This document shows positions 45,538-54,325 of a DNA stretch of 64,000 bases, one piece after another (position 1 is the first letter of the stretch; each line of letters begins with the position of its first letter). Source of the stretch: Streptomyces kurssanovii (GTDB lineage: Bacteria > Actinomycetota > Actinomycetes > Streptomycetales > Streptomycetaceae); the NCBI RefSeq assembly GCF_014649695.1, contig NZ_BMTN01000004.1, forward strand, positions 310,001 to 374,000, read 5' to 3'. The notes below the pieces were generated by a model that was not told where the DNA came from, searched no databases, and saw only the letters and a list, made by a program, of their open reading frames with translations. Made by a program: the position numbers and the translations under genes.

Positions 45538-46099
45538 GGGTGAGGTCCTTCCGGCTGGCCGAGGGACTGAGGGAGCGTGAGGCCATGAGGCGTGGCACCC
45601 AAGGCCGCTCCCTCCAACCTCGCGCACCGCTCAAAGTCGCGCACTCTCAACTGCGCCATCCGGCCGGCCACCTAGCGCGACCAGAGGTCGGTGGAGTATC
45701 GATGACCCAGGCAAGCGCCTTGCGTGGGCCCTGGAGCACCAGTTTGGAAGACGTCGTATGCGGATGTCCGCTGAGCTGGGAGTTCGTTGACCTGCATGGG
45801 AGCCACATGGTGTCCGCGATTCCCCGTGGTTCCCCGCTTGTCTCCCGCTGATCAGGCACGTCTGGGGCACGTACGGCCATCTCGCGCTCGTTGGAGCGTG
45901 CAGCCACCTCCCCCACCCAGCCGGTCCAGCGCCTACGGTGTCTGAGTGAACTAACGACCGACGGCTCCGGCGCCTTGTCGTGGGCGACACCACCTGATAC
46001 TGGACAGTCCGGCAGCGGGTGAACCCTGCCTACAAGGACTGCCGCTTGACGCTTTCCCTCTACTGTGAAGGTAAGCGGGGCCGACTGGTTTTGGTCTTT
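45538..46099. other. 562-bp stretch without a clear gene
   Basis: It holds the upstream region of the orphan gene, with three GCGCA-type boxes (45618-45659), including CTCAACTGCGCCAT at 45646-45659, which recurs before the methylase. A CCGTGGTTCCCCGC segment near 45821-45834 matches part of the repeat at 52501 and 54326. The rest looks like decayed coding sequence. Confidence 0.4.
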
Positions 46100-46415
46100 G
46101 GTCCGGACTCGGACCGGCCACGTCTTCCTCGGGCCCCAAGGCGGGCGTCTCTGCCGCAGCAACTTCCGCGATGACTGGACCACAGCGCGGACCAAGGCGG
46201 GTATCTCCAGTGAGGTCCACTTTCACGATCCTCGGCACACCGGGAACACCTTGGTCGCCGCCGGGACCAGCACCCGAGAGCTGATGACCCGTATGGGACA
46301 CGGCACCGCACGGGCCGCGCTGATCTACCAGCACGTGACCGCCGACCGGGACCGTGCCATTGCCGATCGGCTGGGAGTCATGATCCGCCAGAGACAGGGC
46401 GGCGCGGAGCCCTAG
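46100..46415 (+). pseudogene. int: C-terminal remnant of a tyrosine integrase
   Basis: About 105 codons matching the catalytic end of phage-type integrases: GHVFLGPQGGRLCRSNFRDDW, then HFHDPRHTGNT (usual HDLRHT), ELMTRMGHGT and the nucleophile region LIYQHVTADRD. The N-terminal domains and the first catalytic Arg are missing, so it cannot be active. It ends 80 bp before att-like copy 2, the usual place for an integrase gene, so it probably made that insertion. Confidence 0.75.
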
Positions 46416-46448
46416 TGGCACGTGCGTGGCACGGCCGCGAACACGGCG

Positions 46449-46489
46449 AAGGGCCAGTTCGAGGGAATCGCCCCTGTGAACTGGCCCTT
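46449..46489. terminator. Hairpin beside att-like copy 2
   Basis: AAGGGCCAGTTC (46449-46460) and GAACTGGCCCTT (46478-46489) form a 12-bp stem between the integrase remnant and the tRNA 3' end repeat. It could terminate the integrase gene. Confidence 0.6.
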
Positions 46490-46496
46490 ACTACTG

Positions 46497-46539
46497 TGCC
46501 CCCGGCAGGATTCGAACCTGCGACACCCGCTTTAAGGAG
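46497..46539 (-). repeat. att-like copy 2: tRNA 3' end repeat
   Basis: Same 40-base tRNA 3' segment as copy 1 with the standard T-loop TTCGAAT, plus one extra base in the anticodon-loop region (CTCCTTAAAGC on the minus strand). It lies just right of the integrase remnant. Confidence 0.75.
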
Positions 46540-46733
46540 TGGGAGCGAATGCTTGCCGGGTGGTGTCGGAGACTGCCGCGTGGGGTTATTCCACCTGGTC
46601 AGCGCCACGCGGCCTTGCGCTCAATCCCGCTCGTGGCACGTCGTGCCGGACGGTCCGCTCACGCACCGCTCACGCGTCGGCGTGCCTCATACGGTGGGGC
46701 GCCCGCGAGCCCAGCAAGATCTACAAGGGCTGA

Positions 46734-46994
46734 CTAGCCGCGCTGACGCAGCTGTTGTACCACGGGCACCACGGCCAGACAGAGCAGCGCGGTTCCTCCG
46801 AACGCTGCACCTGCCGAGAGCAGGGCTCCGGAAACCGGGGCGCCGTCGATGACCTTGAGGAATCCGACGCATACCGCGACGAGGGCAGAGGACAACACCA
46901 TGACCAGTAGCCAGGGGATCCAGGCACTGTTCGTGGGCTCGGCGGCCAACGTGGGCTGGGTCGTCGGAGCAGACGGTTGGCGCCGGGTGTTCAC
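46734..46994 (-). CDS. Small two-helix membrane protein coupled to the DNA methylase
   Basis: An 86-residue protein from a GTG at 46994 that overlaps the methylase stop (GTGA), so it is translated with it. It has two hydrophobic segments (about residues 26-47, WIPWLLVMVLSSALVAVCVG, and 55-78) and short charged ends. No family is recognised. Coupling implies a joint function with the methylase, for example as a membrane effector or anchor, but this is inference. Confidence 0.65.
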   Translation of the reverse strand: MNTRRQPSAPTTQPTLAAEPTNSAWIPWLLVMVLSSALVAVCVGFLKVIDGAPVSGALLSAGAAFGGTALLCLAVVPVVQQLRQRG

Positions 46995-49423
46995 AGCATC
47001 GCTTCTTTCTCGAATCGGTGGCGGGGGGAGGTACCAGGGGCGGGTTCCGAAGACTTGCCCAGAAGCGCACCGGCCAGGGCGATGCGGCTGTGCCGTACTG
47101 AGGCAGCGACAGCCAGATGCGCGCGGTCCAGCTCGTCAAGGCCGTTCAGCGCGGCTACGATTTCTTGCTGCTCGACCAGGCCCGGCAGCGGAATCTGCAG
47201 CGATCCGAGAGATTCGGACCGAAGAGACGGGGCTGCGGTGGCCGCAGCCCGGTCCCGCATCCAGGCGACGGACTCGTCCAGGCACAGGTAGTGGAACAGG
47301 TATTCCGGCAGCACCCGGTCCTCCTGTTCCTCGGGCACACGGAGCCGGATGACATTGGGGCTCATCAGCCAGCCGGCCTGATGCTGCTGCACCAGCGCCG
47401 GCGGAACGATCGCACCGGAGCGGACACACACAATGTCCCTGTGCCGCAGCTCGAAGTTCCTCAGGCGACGGGCCGTCTCCTCCGTCACCCGCTCATCCGC
47501 CCCGTCGTTGATGCGCCGGTCCTTCAGATGCCGTGGGAACACCACAGGAACCGGCCCGTTGGTGCTGCGCTGCTTCTTGCCGAGCACGGAATAAGACGGT
47601 CCCGCCTGAATCTCGCACAGTGAGTCCAGGTTGGCCGTGGATGTCGGCTGGTTCCTCCGGAGCAGCGGTCCATGGTCCCCAACGAACGGCAGCCGGGCGG
47701 CAGCATCCTGTATGTCCCGTAGGTGCTCCTCGGCGTTGATCAGTCGCTCCTGGGCGGACACGAACTCGTGCTCGAAGCCGTCCCTTCCGCCACTCTGGCG
47801 TTCGACATGGTCAAGTGGGTTGAGCGAGTAGCCGTTGCGCCGCAGTTCTTCCCGAGATACCAAGGCGGCGGGCACGTGTGGTTCCGCAGTCGTCGGACCG
47901 GGGAGAGGAGCGGCCGCGCCCATGCTCCTGTGAGCGCGGTAGGCGTCGAGTAGAGATTCGACGTTCAGGGCGCTGAGGACCCGGCGCGAGCCGTTCTTCG
48001 ATCCCATGTGCCGTGCGTCGAGGAAAAGTGTGTTGTCGCTCGGGTTGTCGGGGTGGCGCAGTATCCATACCGAGACGGGTACGGCGGTGCCGGTGAACAA
48101 CTGGGCCGGCAGGGCGATGACACAGTCGACTACTCCGCTCTCCACCAGGTTTCGCCGGATGGTCTGCTCGGCCTTGTGACCGGAGTTGCCCGCCTTGTTG
48201 GGCATGATGATCCCGGCTCGGCCCCGCTCGCGCAGCGTGGCCAGGCAGTGCTGGACCCAGGCAAGGTTGTCGTTGTCGAGCGGCGGAGCCCCGTACGCCC
48301 ACTGCCCCTCGCGGCGTTCTTCGCGGCCGGGGTCGCTCATGTTGAACGGGGGGTTGGTGAGCACGATGTCGAACGACTCCAACGGGGCCCGCTCCGGGCC
48401 GTCGTGCCAGGGGGCTGTGCGCTTGAGGTCGAGAGCCGGGGAGACACCATGAAGGAGGAGATTCATGGTCGCCAGTCGCCATGTGTCGGCGCGCCGGGTC
48501 TCGCCGTACGTCAGCAACGTCTCTTTGCGCGGCAGACCGTCCTTGTCCAATGCGCAGGCGGCCATCGCCTCGATGAGGAACCCGCCGTCGCGGGCGTAGG
48601 GATCGTAGACGGACTCCGGTTCCCCGGGACCGAATTCTGAGCAGGCCAGCCGCGTCATCAGCCGGACCACAGGGCGAGGAGTGAAGAATTCGCCGCTGCC
48701 CAGCGCGGCTCGTTGCTCGTACTCGTCGAGGATCAGCCCGAATACGTCCTCGGTGAGGCGGCTCATCGCATCCACGACATTGCGAAGGTCACGAGCAGTT
48801 CGTGGCTCCAGGCGCCCCAATGCTTCCTGCATGCTCGAATGGACACCGAGGCCACGCATGTCCTCGTCGGCCAGGCGGCCGACGTCCCGGAGCAACTGGG
48901 CTGCCTCGTCGAGACTGCTGAGGGCGCGGGCGCGGGCGGCCAATGTGTCGAAGCGGTCCGGAGCAGCGCCGCGGAGATAGTGGAGGCAGAGAAGCAGGTT
49001 CAGATAGTCCAGCACGCTGGCCGCCCCCCGTACGCGGTCGACGAGGCTGCCCATCAGATCGGCTACGATCCGCCGGTTCTCGGGGCGGGGCTCATCGACA
49101 GCGCCGGTCGGCATGCGGTACGACGACCCGGTGCCAAGACGGTGCCGCGCGGCGTCGGCTCCTTGCCCCTGCCTGGCACGGTCCCCGTAGGTGGTGCCGA
49201 CGGGCTCCCCTTCGACGAGCCGCCCGGACGGCACCGGCCGTCGGTCCAGCCAGTCCATGACTTCCGACTGCCGGAAGTAGTCCTGTCCGTTGGAGCGCCG
49301 AGGAGAGGGAAAGTCGGTCTCCTGTTTTTCCCAGGCCGTTACGGTTGGTCGGCCTACGCCTGCGAGCGTGGCAATCTGCGCTCGTCCGAGCAACGGATCC
49401 TCACCGGTCGGCGGGTACGACAT
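46991..49423 (-). CDS. N6-adenine DNA methylase with N-terminal HTH and fused specificity region
   Basis: An 810-residue protein. Residues about 11-35 look like a helix-turn-helix (LLGRAQIATLAGVGRPTVTAW). The HsdM-like methylase follows: GEFFTPRPVVRLM at 244, motif I region YDPYARDGG (273-281) and catalytic NPPF at 357-360. Residues about 600-790 resemble an HsdS target-recognition domain (LCEIQAGPSYSVLG, then LQIPLPGLVEQQEIV). Motif I lacks the usual C-G-x-G-G pattern, reading Y-A-R-D-G-G. No restriction subunit lies nearby, so it is an orphan or part of a non-classical system with the coupled membrane protein. Confidence 0.85.
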   Translation of the reverse strand: MSYPPTGEDPLLGRAQIATLAGVGRPTVTAWEKQETDFPSPRRSNGQDYFRQSEVMDWLDRRPVPSGRLVEGEPVGTTYGDRARQGQGADAARHRLGTGSSYRMPTGAVDEPRPENRRIVADLMGSLVDRVRGAASVLDYLNLLLCLHYLRGAAPDRFDTLAARARALSSLDEAAQLLRDVGRLADEDMRGLGVHSSMQEALGRLEPRTARDLRNVVDAMSRLTEDVFGLILDEYEQRAALGSGEFFTPRPVVRLMTRLACSEFGPGEPESVYDPYARDGGFLIEAMAACALDKDGLPRKETLLTYGETRRADTWRLATMNLLLHGVSPALDLKRTAPWHDGPERAPLESFDIVLTNPPFNMSDPGREERREGQWAYGAPPLDNDNLAWVQHCLATLRERGRAGIIMPNKAGNSGHKAEQTIRRNLVESGVVDCVIALPAQLFTGTAVPVSVWILRHPDNPSDNTLFLDARHMGSKNGSRRVLSALNVESLLDAYRAHRSMGAAAPLPGPTTAEPHVPAALVSREELRRNGYSLNPLDHVERQSGGRDGFEHEFVSAQERLINAEEHLRDIQDAAARLPFVGDHGPLLRRNQPTSTANLDSLCEIQAGPSYSVLGKKQRSTNGPVPVVFPRHLKDRRINDGADERVTEETARRLRNFELRHRDIVCVRSGAIVPPALVQQHQAGWLMSPNVIRLRVPEEQEDRVLPEYLFHYLCLDESVAWMRDRAAATAAPSLRSESLGSLQIPLPGLVEQQEIVAALNGLDELDRAHLAVAASVRHSRIALAGALLGKSSEPAPGTSPRHRFEKEAML

Positions 49424-50056
49424 GAGCTCGGGGCCCCCTCAACTGCGCCATGAGAAATGGTTGATGAGAGTGAGCCTAGAAGTGCGCGGCCACGCTGAGC
49501 AACTGCGCACCTGGAGTGCGCAATCCTCTATAAGGCTGTTAGGGCTACGGGAGTTGGCGGATCACTGGCCCTGTGGCGGTGATCTAGTCGCTATCTCAGA
49601 GACCTTGCTCGCCGCTCACCGTTTGAAGAGGGTGTTGGGGCGAGCCTGTTCGCTCACGCGCGCGTGTGCCGCCCTGCCAGGCAAGGCGCTGCCTCGTCCC
49701 TGTCGGATGAGCATGGACGCGTCATGCTGCTGCGATGGGATTCGACGGAGCGGTCCAACGGGACGGTGACGCCTTCTGGCTTCAGATCGATCCGCATCTG
49801 ATCGCCTCCGTCAACAACGCGGAGCCGCCTGCGGTGTAACGGCGGCGCGACCGACTGTCCACTATTCTCGGCGAGGCCGGTGACGGCTGGTTCCGGGCCG
49901 GTGTTCTCGTGTCCCCCCGGCTTGTGGAGAGCGCGTGGCTTCTTCGTCCCGGCGGTCGGCTTGACCAACAGGTAACGGAGGATCCCATCGGCGTACGGCC
50001 AGTGGTCAGTCGGGGGAGCCGGCGAGTCGTCGGAGTGAGGTGCGGGCGGCGTTTCG
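49424..50056. other. 633-bp stretch without a convincing gene
   Basis: The left 100 bp is the methylase control region, with CTCAACTGCGCCAT at 49438-49451 and further TGCGCA boxes near 49482, 49503 and 49519. A 34-codon open frame at 49735-49839 is too short to support. The remainder looks degenerate. Confidence 0.4.
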
Positions 50057-50503
50057 TCAGACCTTCTCGACTCGCACGGAGTGTCCCGCGAGGAGTTGAG
50101 CCATGTCGTCGGTGTCGGACGTGAAGACGGTTGCCTCAGCTCCTTGCACGGCTTCCCGCCCTGCCACAGCCGCCAGGATGGCGTCGATGGCGTACTTGTG
50201 ACCATGTAGACCGGCTGCCTTCAGCATGTCGCGCGCCATGGCAATCACCTGGTCGTCCGTGTGCACGACGCGGATCCGGGACAGCGTCCAGTTCCACAGC
50301 GCCTGCTTCGACGTTCCGCGAGGGTCCCATGCTTCCAAGGTCGTGAGCGCCGACGTGGTGATCGGGATGTCGAGCCGCGGAGCCGTTTTGATCAGCGCGG
50401 CCATCTCCCGATCGCCGTGAACCGCCTTGGAGAGGGCCTCGGAGTCGAACACGAAGACGCGCTGTCGCGGCCGGTGCATTTTCGCTCGGGTGGTGCGGTT
50501 CAC
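50057..50503 (-). CDS. PIN-domain toxin of a second toxin-antitoxin pair
   Basis: A 148-residue PIN protein with Asp20 in VFVFDSEALS, Glu in TTLEAWDP, Asp in KYAIDAILAAVA and the terminal TSDTDDMAQLL acids. It overlaps the antitoxin stop by 4 bp. The N-terminal 14 residues are basic. It is predicted to be a ribonuclease, and lies in the interval between att-like copies 2 and 3. Confidence 0.82.
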   Translation of the reverse strand: MNRTTRAKMHRPRQRVFVFDSEALSKAVHGDREMAALIKTAPRLDIPITTSALTTLEAWDPRGTSKQALWNWTLSRIRVVHTDDQVIAMARDMLKAAGLHGHKYAIDAILAAVAGREAVQGAEATVFTSDTDDMAQLLAGHSVRVEKV

Positions 50504-50766
50504 GCTGCCTCGTCTGAATGCGAGTGCTGCTCGTCGTGCCAGCCGTCAATCTCGGCGATACGGTCCAGCGCCGCTTGCTGCTCGTCGTCCGTCACGGCGC
50601 CGTGCTCTTCTTCGAGGCGTTCAGCCAGCTCGCGCAGTCGGTCCATGGCGTCCTGATGAGCGGCGGCGGCCGCAATGTAGCTGGACACTCCGCGCGCATC
50701 GACACGTTCTTTGATCGATTCCACCAGCTCTTCCGGCACGGTGATAGTGATCTTCCGAGTTGCCAT
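50500..50766 (-). CDS. Ribbon-helix-helix antitoxin of the second pair
   Basis: An 88-residue protein starting MATRKITITVPEELVESIKERV, a CopG-type ribbon-helix-helix DNA-binding motif, followed by an acidic helical tail (LRELAERLEEEHGAVTDDE) for toxin binding. Its ATG is embedded in a perfect palindrome and has no obvious ribosome site, so the message may be leaderless. Confidence 0.82.
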   Translation of the reverse strand: MATRKITITVPEELVESIKERVDARGVSSYIAAAAAHQDAMDRLRELAERLEEEHGAVTDDEQQAALDRIAEIDGWHDEQHSHSDEAA

Positions 50767-50778
50767 ACTTCAAGTATG
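50764..50778. promoter_or_regulatory. Operator palindrome at the antitoxin start
   Basis: CATACTT-C-AAGTATG is a perfect 7-1-7 inverted repeat whose left arm contains the antitoxin start codon. It is a likely autoregulatory site. Confidence 0.6.
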
Positions 50779-51478
50779 CCATGTCCTGTGTGTTGCGGGT
50801 GGGTGCCTCGGCTGCCGCCATCCTCGGCTGCCGCTTCACGCTTTGCCCGGGAAGGTCGGAGCCAGGGCTTGAGGGGCGTAGAGACTTTGCGGCGCGCGTG
50901 GGTCTTGGCGATCCGCCCGCTCACGCAAACGGCCCCGGACGAGGAGTCCGAGGCCGAGTAGAGCGCCTCCCCGGGGGAGAAGCCCTAGGTCAGAGCGGTA
51001 ACGCGTTGTGCCCCCGGCAGGATTCGAACCTGCGACACCCGCTTTAGGAGTTCGATCCGGGCCCGCTCCAGCAACAGCCGTCGACTGGCGTGACGACCGG
51101 GCAGAGACGCTGGTGTACGTCTCCGTCCGACATTGTTGATGTCAGCCGTGGATGTCAGATCAGCGGTGCTCGAGCCACCAAGTTGGACATGAGACCAAGG
51201 CGCTCCGGTTGACTGGCTGCTATGTCTCGCACAAGGTCGTGAGCGGCAGTGCGCTTCAACGCACGCATGCGGCCCCGCTTCACTGCGATACTCGGCTGGA
51301 CACGAGGGCTCCGCAACCTCAGCCTGCCAGCGGCAGGCAGGGCATCATGGGGTGCGATCGTCCCGCGGTCCGGTTCGTGCTTGACGGCCGGGTCATGTTC
51401 TCTGCACTCATACGGCACCCCGGTACCTGACCCAACAACTTCTCTGCTCGTGCGCTGCGCCTGGGACTTTGACCCACG
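50779..51478. other. 700-bp stretch holding att-like copy 3 and no clear gene
   Basis: A GC-rich hairpin near 50931-50955 (GGCCCCGGAC/GTCCGAGGCC) may be a terminator. Copy 3 of the tRNA 3' end is at 51009. The right half (51051-51478) shows no credible gene. Confidence 0.4.
51009..51050 (-). repeat. att-like copy 3: tRNA 3' end repeat
   Basis: Minus-strand reading CTCCTAAAGCGG-GTGTC, T-arm GCAGG-TTCGAAT-CCTGC, CGGGGGC, A. The best-preserved copy; the loop CTCCTAA fits anticodon CCU (Arg). No 5' half of a tRNA follows to the right. Confidence 0.78.
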
Positions 51479-52348
51479 TCACTGAGACGTGCTGTCGCCA
51501 TCCAGGACAGCCCTGGCAGCGGCGAGGAACTCCTTTTGGGCCTCCAGAAGCTGCGCATCGGTCCCTTGCCGCTCTTCGCGAACCAAGTCCGGGTGCCTCA
51601 AACTGGCGAAGAGGTAGGTCAATCCCTGCTTGCGAAGAGACTCGGGTATCCGCATCAGCTTCGCATAAGCGACGTCTTGCAGGTCGCGGATCTGTGAAGG
51701 CGATGAGCGCACGTGTAGCTCTGCTTCCAGAGCTGCCGGGCCATCCTGGTACACATAGATCTGCGCCCTGACTACGTCCGTGGCTTCGACAAACTCGCTC
51801 AGCGGGTCGTCTACGGCGAGGCCAGCGCGTGCAGTCCGGATGCTGTGTCCGGCCTCCTCTTCCTCTGCTCTTAGTTCATGCACGTCGATGAACCGCTGGC
51901 AGCGATGAACGAGAGCCTCTGCCTTGATGGCGGGCTGCTCCGGCCCTTCCAGGGTGACGATAAGAGCGGCCTCCTGTATCGCAATCCGTGCTTCGGCAAG
52001 AGCGGCGCCCTGTGCCGTAAACACTCCGCGAGACACGCGGTCTTCGACGGAGCCCTCAGTCAGCAGTCGTCCGGCGGTTCTCGCCTGGTGGGCGGCCAAG
52101 AGCAGCGCTGTATAGGCGTCTCGCCGTAGCCCGCGCCGCCACTGGGAGTGCGCGTTTACGGCTTCGGCCCGCACAGCATCGAGAGCAGCGCGGTAACTGG
52201 CCTCTGCCTGGGCAAATCCAGCGCGACTTGACTCTTCAGCGGCGCGTATGGCTGCCTTCATCTGCCAACGGCCTACAACGAGCGCCGTTGGGATCCCAAC
52301 GGCAGCAACGACAGCGGCGGCTATGGCCCCAACTCCCTGAAAATCCAT
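51479..52348 (-). CDS. Hypothetical membrane-anchored helical protein
   Basis: A 289-residue protein. The start at 52348 gives an N-terminal transmembrane segment (MDFQGVGAIAAAVVAAVG, then IPTALVVGRW), with the rest cytoplasmic and helical, including RAAEESSRAGFAQAEASYRAALDAV and a charged middle (ELRAEEEEAGHSI). The open frame extends upstream but is not protein-like and overlaps a repeat. I recognise a general Streptomyces type but no function. Confidence 0.65.
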   Translation of the reverse strand: MDFQGVGAIAAAVVAAVGIPTALVVGRWQMKAAIRAAEESSRAGFAQAEASYRAALDAVRAEAVNAHSQWRRGLRRDAYTALLLAAHQARTAGRLLTEGSVEDRVSRGVFTAQGAALAEARIAIQEAALIVTLEGPEQPAIKAEALVHRCQRFIDVHELRAEEEEAGHSIRTARAGLAVDDPLSEFVEATDVVRAQIYVYQDGPAALEAELHVRSSPSQIRDLQDVAYAKLMRIPESLRKQGLTYLFASLRHPDLVREERQGTDAQLLEAQKEFLAAARAVLDGDSTSQ

Positions 52349-52999
52349 CCCCTGATCTTCGCGCACGCGGTGGGTTGGGCGTGCAGGGTTGCGGCGTAAC
52401 CACCGGGCATCCCGTTTCTCATGGTCTGTCAGGGCCGACCACGCACGCACGGGCTTCGCTGTACTCCCGCTGGCCTCAGCGACGTTGCCAATGCTGTTGA
52501 CCAGAGCAAGTCGCGCCGGCTGACCCGTGACGACGGCGCCTGAGCTCTCAGCTTGGGAAGCTTGGGTGCTCCGGCGGTAGTTGCTGCGCTGACCTGCGGC
52601 GAGCGGTGTTGGAGCTCCGGACGCGCTTGTGACCGTTCGCCGCTGTTCCCCGTGGCTCCCCGCAGGATCTGACACGCGAATGGCACGACCAAGAGGCCGA
52701 CGCTGATCGCGTACGCCCACGCCTTCCACTCGCCCTGTCCCGCGGTCTCCGTTCGACGGATCTTTCGGGACGGGACCACGTCCGACAAGTGCCAGGCGCG
52801 ACATAGCCCTGCAGGGCACCGCGCGTCGAGTCCCTAGCACGATCTGCTCCGGTGGCTACACGGCAAGCACTCTGGTGAGTCAGCGTGTTGCAGAAAATTT
52901 CACGAAACCACCCTCCCATCTTGCTGCGCTTGCTAGCCTCTCGCCCAGAAGACAGAAGGCCAATAGCGACACGGCTATTTGACAATGCGGGGGGACAGT
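52349..52999. other. 651-bp stretch with direct-repeat copy 1, otherwise no gene
   Basis: It contains direct-repeat copy 1 (52501-52678) and the promoter region of the zinc-finger/endonuclease gene. The ribosome site GGGGGGACAGT lies just before 53000. Confidence 0.4.
52501..52678. repeat. Imperfect direct repeat, copy 1
   Basis: This 178-bp segment shares blocks with 54326-54498: CCAGAGCAAGT, TGAGC-CTCAGCTTGGGAAGC, GCGCTGACCTG and GTTCCCCGTGGCTCCCCGC-type stretches in the same order. On the minus strand it includes GCTTCCCAAGCTGAGAGC, which resembles a tRNA-Gly anticodon arm. Confidence 0.6.
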
Positions 53000-54028
53000 A
53001 TGAGTGATCAAACATGTAGCTTCGCTGGCTGTACGAATCGCATCAAGAATGCGCTCCGGCAACTCTGCCACACGCACTACCTGCAGTTCTTGGCCGGGAA
53101 GGAACTGACACCGATCAGGAAGCGCATCCGGGCGTCGGGCGGCTGCGCGTTCCCCGACTGCGGGCGACCGGTCCGATCCCGCGGCCTCTGCAAGTCCCAC
53201 TACGCGCAGCAACTCGAAGGGAAGACGCTTACCGCGCTGGTCGAACGCATCCCAGATGGGGCGGTATGCACGTTCAGTGAATGCGGGAGGCCCCAGTACA
53301 GCATCGGGCTTTGCCGAGGCCACTACAGCCAGCACTACGCGGGGAAGGAACTGGCACCCTTGAAAACCGTCCTGAATAAGGACCGCACCTGCGAGTTCTC
53401 GGGCTGCATCAACAGAGTCAGGGCTCGCGGCCTCTGCTACACCCATGCCGACCAACGCAATCGGGGCGTCATGCTTACCCCCATCCGATGTAAGCTCCCG
53501 CGCCAGCGCGCCCTGGAGCTACGAGCACAAGGGCTGGGTCACTGCACCCTCTGCGACCAGAACAAGGATCTGGTCGAGTTTCCGTGGGACAACGGGAGGG
53601 ACGTCCCCCACTCCTACTGCAAGCGCTGCAAAGCCATCAAAAGGAAGGCAAGTCAGAACAATTTGACATTCGCGTTTGTCGAGGCTCTCTATGAATACCA
53701 GGAGGACCGGTGTGCAATCTGTGGCAGCGCAAACGGGGCGCCAGGGGAGGGTAGCGACTGGCTCCAGATGGACCATTGGGGCGGCTGCTGCGAGCGGAGC
53801 AGCAAGGACGACAAGACTTGCGGCAAGTGCGTACGCGGCCTCCTTTGCGGAGCATGCAACTCGCGGCTGCTGTCCTGGTACGAGCAGGCACCTGAGCACC
53901 TCCGTACGATCGCCGAGGTAAACGACTACCTCACGAATTGGCCGGCACGAGTTGTCCGCCAGCAAGACTTAGATCTGGATGCCATCTCAGAAAAAACGGC
54001 GTTGAACGCTAAAGGCTTCGAATCGTGA
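53000..54028 (+). CDS. Four zinc-finger repeats fused to an endonuclease VII-like HNH domain
   Basis: A 342-residue protein. Four tandem units starting at Cys6, Cys49, Cys90 and Cys131 share the form C-x4-C-x(10-13)-G/Q-L-C-x2-H-Y and end GKxLTP; each can bind one zinc. A Cys4 ribbon (182/185, 207/210) and an endonuclease VII-like domain follow, with CAIC (238-241), MDHW (257-260), and CVRGLLCGACNSRLL. Phage endonuclease VII resolves branched DNA. A TTA codon at 53969 may make full translation bldA-dependent. AT content is higher than in the chromosomal part. Confidence 0.82.
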   Translation: MSDQTCSFAGCTNRIKNALRQLCHTHYLQFLAGKELTPIRKRIRASGGCAFPDCGRPVRSRGLCKSHYAQQLEGKTLTALVERIPDGAVCTFSECGRPQYSIGLCRGHYSQHYAGKELAPLKTVLNKDRTCEFSGCINRVRARGLCYTHADQRNRGVMLTPIRCKLPRQRALELRAQGLGHCTLCDQNKDLVEFPWDNGRDVPHSYCKRCKAIKRKASQNNLTFAFVEALYEYQEDRCAICGSANGAPGEGSDWLQMDHWGGCCERSSKDDKTCGKCVRGLLCGACNSRLLSWYEQAPEHLRTIAEVNDYLTNWPARVVRQQDLDLDAISEKTALNAKGFES

Positions 54029-54049
54029 TCGATCTGGATCCTCTCTCTT

Positions 54050-54092
54050 TGCGTCCTCGGTAAGATCCGAACTTGTAATACCCGCTTTAAGA
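54050..54092 (-). repeat. att-like copy 4, degenerate tRNA 3' end
   Basis: The stretch aligns with copies 1-3 (CCTCGGTAAGATCCGAACTT against CCCCGGCAGGATTCGAACCT, then ACCCGCTTTAAGAG), but several T-arm and acceptor bases have changed. It looks like an old, decayed att site. Confidence 0.5.
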
Positions 54093-54325
54093 GAGAGGCT
54101 GGGGGATCTCGCGTCTGAGCTGCGGCTTCACCGGGCAAGGTAGCGGGTGGGTACTCGCCCATGAGGCACTGATGTTGACCGTGGCTGCCCCTTGTATCTG
54201 GCACGGTTGTGGCACGAACCTCAGCCGATGACAGTCAGCCACGATGGTTGGTGCGCCGACCGACCAGGCGCGCGTATGCCTCGCTGCACCCCCACCGGCC
54301 TCCACCACGCTGACAGTGGCGTCGG

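Noticed and set aside
46991-49423. A classical type I restriction-modification locus
   Set aside because: No separate HsdS and no HsdR helicase/nuclease gene lies on either side; specificity is fused into the methylase.
49735-49839. A 34-codon plus-strand frame beginning MGFDGAVQRDGDAFW
   Set aside because: It reads plausibly, but it is short, lacks a ribosome site and has no neighbour that supports it.
50760-51047. A plus-strand frame ending PRQDSNLRHPL
   Set aside because: That ending is a known false translation of the tRNA 3' end repeat, not a protein.
44819-51050. Complete functional tRNA genes at the att-like sites
   Set aside because: Only the region from the anticodon loop to the 3' end is present. 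No D-arm or 5' acceptor strand follows on the right of any copy.
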